From: UBA1425 sp051881715
GTDB taxonomy: Bacteria; Bacillota; Clostridia; Oscillospirales; Acutalibacteraceae
DNA: 27,508 nucleotides
Reading direction: 5' to 3'
Assembly (NCBI GenBank): GCA_051881715.1
Contig: JBJEQK010000175.1
Coordinates: 1 to 27,508, forward strand
Below the pieces are notes generated by a model. That model did no database searches and had not been told where the DNA came from. It saw nothing but the letters and a program-made list of their open reading frames with translations. Made by a program: the position numbers and the translations under genes. This document shows, piece after piece, positions 8,869-15,319 of the stretch (its first letter is position 1; the number at the start of each line of letters is the position of its first letter).

Positions 8869-9211
8869 GATGAGCAGACCTGTAAGCCGGGTTCTGTCGT
8901 TTAAGGCAATCATCTTTCTACGCCTGCCGTTGCCGACAGGCTCTCGCCATCTTTCGGAGACTGCGCCGAGCAAGCGTCTGCCCCTGTCGATGTTGCTCCG
9001 GATAGGGTTTACAGGGTCATGCCGTCTCCGGCATGCCGGTGAGCTCTTACCTCGCCTTTCCACCCTTACCTGCCAAAGGCAGGCGGTATATCTCTGTTGC
9101 ACTTTCCCTAAGGTCACCCTCGGCGGCCGTTAGCCGTTATCCTGCTCTGCGGAGCCCGGACTTTCCTCACGCATGGAGTATCCATGCCCGCGACTGCCCA
9201 GTCTGCTCATC
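8869..9211 (-). ncRNA. rnpB: RNase P RNA (catalytic RNA of ribonuclease P)
   Basis: The - strand carries the universal core of bacterial RNase P RNA, which with the RnpA protein matures the 5' end of tRNA. I see GAGGAAAGTCCGGGCTCC near the 5' end, the CR block with ACGGCTAACGG and GCAACAGAGATATACCGCC, the GGTAAGGGTGGAAAGGCG segment, and ACAGAACCCGGCTTACAGG near the 3' end. Helix P1 is an 11-bp perfect pairing between the 5' end (9201-9211) and the 3' end (8869-8879), which sets both boundaries. The length of about 343 nt and the core order fit the ancestral A type rather than the Bacillus B type. Small open frames crossing this region are artefacts. Confidence 0.97.
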
Positions 9212-9217
9212 CTGTCT

Positions 9218-9246
9218 ATTTTATAGGATTTTAATGTATATGTCAA
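9218..9246 (-). promoter_or_regulatory. Sigma-70-type promoter of rnpB
   Basis: On the - strand a perfect -35 box TTGACA (9241-9246) is followed by 17 bases and TAAAAT (9218-9223), a 5/6 match to the -10 consensus. Transcription would start about 7 bases further on, at 9211, exactly where helix P1 of RNase P RNA begins. That agreement makes this the best-supported promoter in the window. It may also drive the downstream protein genes. Confidence 0.85.
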
Positions 9247-9270
9247 ACGTTCCGTTTAAATTTTTTCCCG

Positions 9271-9282
9271 AATTGCGCAATT
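9271..9282. promoter_or_regulatory. 12-bp palindrome between divergent promoters (possible operator)
   Basis: AATTGCGCAATT is a perfect palindrome within the AT-rich region between the rnpB promoter and the glycyl radical operon promoter. It is about 60 bases upstream of the predicted rnpB start and about 72 bases upstream of the predicted start of the rightward operon. It does not match the FNR or Rex consensus sequences that I know. A regulator-binding role is inference only; the sequence could be chance in AT-rich DNA. Confidence 0.35.
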
Positions 9283-9318
9283 TTTTCAAAAAAGTTACCG
9301 ATTTCTGAGAAAAGCCTA

Positions 9319-9347
9319 TTGAGTATTGCCGGAAAAAGTAGTATGAT
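9319..9347 (+). promoter_or_regulatory. Predicted promoter of the glycyl radical enzyme operon
   Basis: TTGAGT (9319-9324), a 17-base spacer and TATGAT (9342-9347) form a good sigma-70-type promoter (4/6 and 5/6 matches to consensus). Transcription would start near 9354, giving a short leader of about 34 bases before the ATG at 9388. The leader is too short for a riboswitch. Confidence 0.6.
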
Positions 9348-9387
9348 TATATTTGTATCTTTATAATTTTGACGAAGGATGTCCGGC

Positions 9388-10245
9388 ATGACAGTGAAAA
9401 TTTTGCACCGCGGTTTCAACTTTTCTCAGGACGGTCCCGGCAATCGGCTGGTGTACCATTTGCAGGGCTGTACCATGCACTGCCCGTGGTGCTCTAACCC
9501 CGAAAGCATCGCCCCGGGCGGATGCATCTTAGCGACAGACAGCGCCGCCGACGCCCTGTGTCCCTACGGTGCGGTGCAGGACGGCAAGCCCGACGCCGAG
9601 CGGTGCAAAGACTGCGAAAAGCCCTGCCTGTCCCGGCACAGTGTGCATCTCAAATTCAGCTGTACCGAGCGCACGGTGGAGGACGTCCTGCGGGAGATCG
9701 ACAGCTCCCGGATGCTCTTTTTTGACGGCGGCGGCGTCACTTTTACCGGCGGCGAAGCGACGATGCAGTTCGAGGCGCTGTGCGCCATGCTGGCCGCCCT
9801 GAAAGAAAAGGGCATTCACACTGCGCTGGAGACCAACGGCAGTCACCGAGATCTGTCGGCGCTGTTTTCGTACATCGACTATCTGATCATGGACTGCAAG
9901 CACTGGGACGAGGACGCCCACCGGCGTGTGATCGGTTGCGGAAACCGCCAAACGCTGGACAACATCCGCAAGGCATCACAAACCCGCACCCAGCTATTGG
10001 TGCGCATCCCCCTCATCGGTGGCTTCAACAGCAGTCCCGCTGACGCCGAGGGCTTTGCCGAGGCGCTGTCCTGTCTCGGCGGCGAACAGTGCGTGGAGGT
10101 ACTGCGCTACCACGAATACGGCAAGGACAAATGGAAGCAGTGCGGCATGGCGTACACCATGCAGGACGCTTTCGTTTCCGACGATACGTTCCGCACGTTC
10201 TGCAAGATCTTGACGGACAGCGGACTGCATCTGATAAAAACATAA
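9388..10245 (+). CDS. Glycyl-radical enzyme activating enzyme (radical SAM, PflA-like)
   Basis: A 285-residue radical SAM activase that would abstract a hydrogen from the glycine of the partner enzyme encoded next. The iron-sulfur motif is C28-x3-C32-x2-C35 (GCTMHCPWC), preceded by the typical DGPGNR loop. Between this and the SAM-binding TGGEA motif lies an insert of about 60 residues with further cysteines (CPYGAVQ and CKDCEKPC). It resembles the clostridial-ferredoxin-like insert of dehydratase-type activases but has fewer cysteines than two full [4Fe-4S] clusters need. The conserved DxK segment reads MDCKHWDEDAH. An in-frame ATG exists at 9379, but it overlaps the GAAGGA ribosome site; 9388 has correct spacing and is preferred. 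The gene ends 26 bases before its GRE partner. Confidence 0.92.
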   Translation: MTVKILHRGFNFSQDGPGNRLVYHLQGCTMHCPWCSNPESIAPGGCILATDSAADALCPYGAVQDGKPDAERCKDCEKPCLSRHSVHLKFSCTERTVEDVLREIDSSRMLFFDGGGVTFTGGEATMQFEALCAMLAALKEKGIHTALETNGSHRDLSALFSYIDYLIMDCKHWDEDAHRRVIGCGNRQTLDNIRKASQTRTQLLVRIPLIGGFNSSPADAEGFAEALSCLGGEQCVEVLRYHEYGKDKWKQCGMAYTMQDAFVSDDTFRTFCKILTDSGLHLIKT

Positions 10246-10271
10246 AAGAACACGGAAAGGTTGTTGAAAAT

Positions 10272-12635
10272 ATGGTTTATTCCGCACAGAAAATCTCCGA
10301 AATGGCCAAAGCGCTCTTTAAAGAAGAGCGTGCCATTCCCCGTTTGGACGGCTGGTTCCTCGCAAGGGAAGCCGCCCGCCGCTCCGACGAAGCCCATCCC
10401 GACGCCTCCAAAGAGATGCAGGCGGCCTACGCCCTTGCGCAGATCGTGCGTGATCTGCCCATCTCCTTGAGCGACAACGCCGTCTTTGCCGGCACCCAGC
10501 GGGACGCCTTTGCCCGCACCTATGCTTTGATCAACCCTGCCTTTCAGGTGGAGACCTTCTCGGGCTACTGCGACCCGACAGCGATTTTTGACGACATCGA
10601 GCCCAGCGAAACCTTCCCCAAGGAGCGCATCGAGTCCCTGCGGGAGTACACCAAGCAGGGCGACTATGTGCGCTCGCTGACCGAGGTCTACGCCGAAAAC
10701 GAAACCTACACCGCCGAGGTGGCGTTCTTCATCGAGCAGGTCACGGGACATCTGATCCCCGACTTCCGTCCGGCGCTCAAGTACGGCGTCCAAAAGCTTT
10801 CCGAGGACGTGCGCGCCAACATGGCCAAGGAAACCGACAAGGAAAAGATCGAGACCTTTGAAGCGATCCTGATGGCGATGGACTGCGCCGTTGTCCTTGC
10901 CAACCGCTACGCCGACCTCGCCGCCGAACAGGCCAAGACCGCTTCTGAGGAGCGCAAAGCCCACCTTGCCCTGCTGGAAAAGACACTGCGCAAGGTTCCC
11001 TTGATGGGTGCGGACGACCTGTTTGAAGCGATGCAGTCCTACATCCTGCTGTGGCAGTGTATGTGTCTGGAGCAGGCGCCGAACCCCTTCGCTTTCTCCG
11101 TGGGCAATGCCGACCGCATTTTTGAGCCGTACCGTGCCAAGTGCGGCGCCTCCCGGGAAGATACTACGGCGCTGTTTGAGCATTTCCTCACCTTCTACAA
11201 TGTGGGCGACCGCAGCTGGGCGATCAGCCAGAACGTCCTGCTGGGCGGCAAGGATGCCGACGGCAACGACCTGACCAACGAAACCACCTACGCCATTCTC
11301 GATGCGTACTACGATATGAATCTGCCCCAGCCCATCCTCTCGGTGAAGCTGCACAAGAACACCCCCGACGCACTGTACGAAGCCATGGGCAAATTCTTCT
11401 TCACCCCCGGCTGTCTTACCCCCTCCCTGTTCAACGACGACTCCGTATTCGTCGCTCTGGGCAGAAACGGCGTTGTGAAAGAGGATCTGCCCGACTACTC
11501 TGTCGCAGGCTGTCAGGAACCGCTGATCATGGGCAAGGACAACGCCAACACCACCAACAGCTGGTTCAACCTGCCGAAGATCTTGGAGCTGACCCTCAAC
11601 GACGGCAAGTCCCTCATCACCGGCAGCGAAATCGGCACCGTGTGCGAAAAAACCGACGCCCTCACGAGACTGAAAAATATCCGTGCGGACTTCTACAAAA
11701 ACGCCGAGCATTACGCCGAGCTGATGACCAAGGCCGCCAACGGCGCTTCCGTGGCGCTGTCCAACCTGCGTGTGCCGTTCCTGTCCGCCTTCCTTGGCGG
11801 CATCGACAGCGGCATTGACGCCCGTCATCCCTCCCGTCAGGGCACCAAATACAACGGCAGCGGCTGTCTGATCCACGGTCTGTCCGTCGTCGCCGACTCC
11901 TTTGTCGCCATCGACAAGCTGGTGGAAGAGCGTCCCGAGGATGCCGAAAACCTCCTCGATGCCCTGCGCAAAAACTTCGAGGGCTACGACGAACTGCGCG
12001 GCTACCTTGCCGCCTGCCCGAAATTCGGCAACAACGACGATACCGCCGACACAGAGGCTGTGGAGATCGCCAACCGCATCTCCGACCTCATCGCATCCAA
12101 AAAGAATTACCTCGGCAACCCCTTCCGTCCCGACTGGAGCAGTCCCTCCACCCACCTGCTGTACGGCTACTGGGTCGGCGCTACGCCCGATGGTCGTTCC
12201 GCCCGGGAACAGGTCAACTACGGTGTGGACCCGCTGTTCGGCGAAGCCGGCAACGGTCTGGGCTTCCGCATCCTGTCCACCATGAAGCTTCCCTTTGAGA
12301 AATTCAACGGCGGCTACGCCTCCCACTTCGGCATCGACCCCAAATTCTTCCGCGGCGAAAGCAACGAGGAAAAGGGTCTCGAGTTCAAAAAGCATATCTT
12401 CGAGCCGCTGTTCTTCAACCCCGGCAACGACAAGGTTTCCCCCTTCTACCTGTACGTCAACGTGACCACGCCCGAGATATTGCGCAAGGTGCTCGCCAAC
12501 CCCAAGAAGTACGCTCCCAACGGCGTGTACATCATGCGCATCCACGGCACCTTCGTCAACTTCCTTGACCTGTCCCCCGCCATCCAGCAGGACATCATCC
12601 AGCGTCTGGATCTCGGCTCCACCTGCCTTTGCTGA
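10272..12635 (+). CDS. Glycyl radical enzyme of unknown substrate (pyruvate formate-lyase/diol dehydratase superfamily)
   Basis: A 787-residue glycyl radical enzyme (GRE). The active-site loop contains C414 and E416 in AGCQEP, the Cys-x-Glu arrangement of dehydratase/lyase-type GREs (GCVE in glycerol dehydratase and choline lyase), not the Cys-Cys pair of pyruvate formate-lyase. The radical-bearing glycine is G759 in IMRIHGTFV; the usual loop reads RVxGY, so His and Thr replace the common small residue and Tyr. The C-terminal helix SPAIQQDII is conserved. The N-terminal half is only distantly similar to known members. The open frame runs upstream to 10089 inside the activase, but the ATG at 10272 (MVYSAQK) has GGAAAGG before it and gives the normal GRE length. 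The C-terminus ends in CLC. The substrate is not known; see findings. Its position after an activase and before a sugar kinase suggests a polyol or sugar-like substrate. Confidence 0.92.
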   Translation: MVYSAQKISEMAKALFKEERAIPRLDGWFLAREAARRSDEAHPDASKEMQAAYALAQIVRDLPISLSDNAVFAGTQRDAFARTYALINPAFQVETFSGYCDPTAIFDDIEPSETFPKERIESLREYTKQGDYVRSLTEVYAENETYTAEVAFFIEQVTGHLIPDFRPALKYGVQKLSEDVRANMAKETDKEKIETFEAILMAMDCAVVLANRYADLAAEQAKTASEERKAHLALLEKTLRKVPLMGADDLFEAMQSYILLWQCMCLEQAPNPFAFSVGNADRIFEPYRAKCGASREDTTALFEHFLTFYNVGDRSWAISQNVLLGGKDADGNDLTNETTYAILDAYYDMNLPQPILSVKLHKNTPDALYEAMGKFFFTPGCLTPSLFNDDSVFVALGRNGVVKEDLPDYSVAGCQEPLIMGKDNANTTNSWFNLPKILELTLNDGKSLITGSEIGTVCEKTDALTRLKNIRADFYKNAEHYAELMTKAANGASVALSNLRVPFLSAFLGGIDSGIDARHPSRQGTKYNGSGCLIHGLSVVADSFVAIDKLVEERPEDAENLLDALRKNFEGYDELRGYLAACPKFGNNDDTADTEAVEIANRISDLIASKKNYLGNPFRPDWSSPSTHLLYGYWVGATPDGRSAREQVNYGVDPLFGEAGNGLGFRILSTMKLPFEKFNGGYASHFGIDPKFFRGESNEEKGLEFKKHIFEPLFFNPGNDKVSPFYLYVNVTTPEILRKVLANPKKYAPNGVYIMRIHGTFVNFLDLSPAIQQDIIQRLDLGSTCLC

Positions 12636-12652
12636 CTTTTGAGGACGGATCT

Positions 12653-13996
12653 ATGAATATTTTAGGTTTAGATATCGGCACCACCACCCTGTGCGCCGTC
12701 ATCACGGACAGTGACAGCGGCGCCGTCCTTTGCTCGCGTACCGTCCCCAACGCAACAGATCTTGCGAATACCGCAGACTATGAGCGTGCCCAGCAGCCGG
12801 ATGTGATCTTGGAGCGCTGTCTTGCTCTCGCACAGGAGCTGTGCGCCCAGTATGCGCCCGTTGCCGCTATCGGCGTGACGGGACAGATGCACGGTATCGT
12901 CTACATCGGCAAAGACGGCAAGGCCGTTTCGCCCCTGTACACCTGGCAGGACGAAAGCGGCAATCAGCCCTTTTCGGACACGGAAAGCTATGCCGCACAC
13001 CTTTCTGCCCTCACAGGCTATAAAATGGCCAGCGGCTTCGGTCTTTGCACCTACTATGTGCACGCAGTGCAGAACCGTGTCCCCGAGGGTGCGGTATGCA
13101 TCTGCACCATCCACGACTATGTGGCCATGCATCTTGCCGGGCGCACCACGCCCGTGATGCATACCTCCGATGCCGCCAGCTTCGGGCTTTTCGACCTCAA
13201 GGCGCTGCGCTTCGACACCGCCGCCATCGAAAAAGCAGGGCTTTCTGCCGCACTTCTGCCCGAAGTGGTCAGGGATTTCACCGTCATCGGCGATTACAAC
13301 GGCATCCCCGTGACCTGCGCCATCGGCGACAATCAGGCCAGCTTCATCGGCTCCGTGTCCGACATGGAGCACAGCGTCCTTGTCAACATGGGCACCGGCG
13401 GTCAGGTGTCGTTCCTGACAAGCAGTGCCGAGGATCCCGGTCTGGAGGTTCGTCCGTGCTGCGGCGACAAATACATCTGCGTCGGCGCTTCCCTTTGCGG
13501 CGGACGGGCATTCGCCTGTCTGGAAAAGTTTCTGCGCTCCTGTGCGGAAATCGCCACCGGGCAAAAGATCAATTCCGCCTATCCCGGCATGGATCGCTTC
13601 CTTGCCGGTGCGCCGAGCGTCTGTGATCCCCTTGCGGTGGACACCCGCTTCGCCGGTACCCGGGAAACCCCCGATCTGCGCGGCAGCATCCAAAATATCG
13701 GCACCGAAAACTTTACCGCACAGCACCTCATCCTCGGCACCATGGAGGGCATCGTGGCAGAGCTTTTAGATATGTATAACACTTCCGACCACACCAAACA
13801 CACCACCCTCGTCTGCTCGGGCAACGGTCTGCGCAAAAATGATGCGCTGCGCAATCTGTTCGGACTGCGCTTCGGGATGCAGACCGTCACCCCCGTCCAC
13901 AAGGAGGAAGCCGCCTACGGTGCGGCGCTGTCCGCTCTCACGGCGGCAGGACTCAAGGACAGCCTGTCCCATGCACAGGCACTGATTCAATATTAA
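12653..13996 (+). CDS. FGGY-family carbohydrate kinase, sedoheptulokinase-like
   Basis: A 447-residue sugar kinase of the ASKHA/FGGY fold that should transfer phosphate from ATP to a sugar hydroxyl. Motifs: phosphate-1 loop LDIGTTT at 5-11; GVTGQMHGI near 80 and YTWQD, which are typical of xylulokinase and sedoheptulokinase-like members; catalytic Asp D226 in AIGDNQAS; phosphate-2 loop NMGTGGQ; and an adenosine motif CSGNGLRKN near 380. It is shorter than xylulokinase (about 490-500), closer to the sedoheptulokinase-like branch. I chose the ATG at 12653 because GAGGA lies 7 bases upstream and the protein then starts directly with the first motif. It follows the GRE by 17 bases and precedes metY by 10, so all are probably one operon. 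The true sugar is unknown. Confidence 0.88.
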   Translation: MNILGLDIGTTTLCAVITDSDSGAVLCSRTVPNATDLANTADYERAQQPDVILERCLALAQELCAQYAPVAAIGVTGQMHGIVYIGKDGKAVSPLYTWQDESGNQPFSDTESYAAHLSALTGYKMASGFGLCTYYVHAVQNRVPEGAVCICTIHDYVAMHLAGRTTPVMHTSDAASFGLFDLKALRFDTAAIEKAGLSAALLPEVVRDFTVIGDYNGIPVTCAIGDNQASFIGSVSDMEHSVLVNMGTGGQVSFLTSSAEDPGLEVRPCCGDKYICVGASLCGGRAFACLEKFLRSCAEIATGQKINSAYPGMDRFLAGAPSVCDPLAVDTRFAGTRETPDLRGSIQNIGTENFTAQHLILGTMEGIVAELLDMYNTSDHTKHTTLVCSGNGLRKNDALRNLFGLRFGMQTVTPVHKEEAAYGAALSALTAAGLKDSLSHAQALIQY

Positions 13997-14006
13997 GGAG
14001 ACAATT

Positions 14007-15290
14007 ATGGACTACAGCAAACTGCATTTGGAAACCAACTGCCTGCACGCGGGCTACGAGCCCAAAAACGGTGAACCCCGTGTTCTGCCCATCGTGCAAA
14101 GCACCACCTATAAATACGAATCCTCCGACGCCATGGGCAAGCTTTTCGATTTGGAAGCGGACGGCTATTTCTACACAAGACTTGCCAACCCCACCAACGA
14201 CGCCGTCGCCGCAAAGATCGCCGCACTGGAGGGCGGTGTCGCTGCAGTGCTGACCTCCTCCGGTCAGGCGGCCTCGTTCTATTCCGTATTCAACATTGCC
14301 GGCGCAGGCGACCACGTCGTCGCGTCCGCCGCCATCTACGGCGGTACGTTCAACCTCTTCTCCGTCACCATGAAGAAGCTGGGCGTGGACTTCACTTTTG
14401 TCTCTCCCGACGCAACGCCCGAGGAGCTGGACGCCGCTTTCCGCCCCAACACCAAGGCCGTATTTGCGGAGACCCTGTCCAACCCCTCGCTGACCGTCCT
14501 CGACATTGAGCTGTTTGCCAACGCCGCACACAAGCACGGCGTTCCGCTGATCGTGGACAACACCTTCCCCACACCTGTCCACTGCCGTCCGTTCCTGTAC
14601 GGTGCAGACATCGTGACCCACTCCACCACCAAATACATGGACGGTCACGCCACGCAGGTGGGCGGTGTCATCGTGGACAGCGGCAACTTCGACTGGACAC
14701 AGAACGACAAGTTCCCCGGTCTGACCACGCCGGACGAGTCCTACCACGGCATCACCTACACCGAACGCTTCGGCAAGGGCGCCTACATCACCAAGTGCGT
14801 CGCCCAGCTCATGCGTGACCTCGGCTCCATTCCCTCTCCGCACAACTCGTTCCTTTTGAACCTCGGCTTGGAAACACTGCCGCTTCGTGTGGAGCGTCAC
14901 TGCGAAAACGCACAGCGTGTTGCGGAATATTTGCAATCACATGAAAAGGTCGCATGGGTCAACTATCCGGGTCTGCCCGGCAATAAATATCACGAACTTG
15001 CCAAAAAATATATGCCGAACGGCACCAGCGGCGTCATCTCCTTCGGCATCAAGGGCGGTCGTGCGGCGGCCACGGTTTTCCAAGACAGCCTGCGCCTTGC
15101 CACCATCGCCACCCATGTCGCCGACTGCCGCACCTGCGTGCTGTACCCTGCCGGTACCACCCACCGTCAGCTGACCACCGAACAGCTGGTCGCCTGCGGT
15201 GTCCCGGACGATCTGCTGCGTCTGTCCGTCGGTATTGAGCATATCGACGACATCTTGGCCGATCTGGAACAGGCGCTGGCAAAATGCTGA
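14007..15290 (+). CDS. metY: O-acetylhomoserine aminocarboxypropyltransferase (O-acetylhomoserine sulfhydrylase)
   Basis: A 427-residue PLP enzyme of the Cys/Met metabolism family. It would make homocysteine from O-acetylhomoserine and sulfide, or methionine directly if methanethiol is the sulfur donor. The PLP lysine is K209 in HSTTKYMDGH. The segment HATQVGGVIVDSGNFDW and the length of about 427 are typical of MetY and separate it from the shorter cystathionine gamma-synthases and lyases (about 380-400). TRLANPTND near the N-terminus and GLETLPLRVERH in the second half are family hallmarks. AGGAG precedes the ATG. Its product would feed MetH on the opposite arm. Its placement 10 bases behind the sugar kinase is unusual and suggests co-expression with the GRE module. 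Confidence 0.93.
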   Translation: MDYSKLHLETNCLHAGYEPKNGEPRVLPIVQSTTYKYESSDAMGKLFDLEADGYFYTRLANPTNDAVAAKIAALEGGVAAVLTSSGQAASFYSVFNIAGAGDHVVASAAIYGGTFNLFSVTMKKLGVDFTFVSPDATPEELDAAFRPNTKAVFAETLSNPSLTVLDIELFANAAHKHGVPLIVDNTFPTPVHCRPFLYGADIVTHSTTKYMDGHATQVGGVIVDSGNFDWTQNDKFPGLTTPDESYHGITYTERFGKGAYITKCVAQLMRDLGSIPSPHNSFLLNLGLETLPLRVERHCENAQRVAEYLQSHEKVAWVNYPGLPGNKYHELAKKYMPNGTSGVISFGIKGGRAAATVFQDSLRLATIATHVADCRTCVLYPAGTTHRQLTTEQLVACGVPDDLLRLSVGIEHIDDILADLEQALAKC

Positions 15291-15319
15291 CGAATCAAAA
15301 CCGAAGGATGTGATCTGTC

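Noticed and set aside
8863..9308. Short open frames across the RNase P RNA gene
   Set aside because: The region is fully explained by the conserved RNase P RNA core and its P1 helix; the translated products are composition artefacts.
10107..12545. 812-residue open frame on the - strand opposite the GRE gene
   Set aside because: It mirrors a strongly coding + strand gene rich in third-position C; the translation is low-complexity Gly/Val/His-rich without any recognisable motif. The same reasoning removes the other long antisense frames (for example 1157-3184 +, 5414-7426 +, 17119-18921 -, 18925-20601 -, 22556-24169 -, 25535-27100 -).
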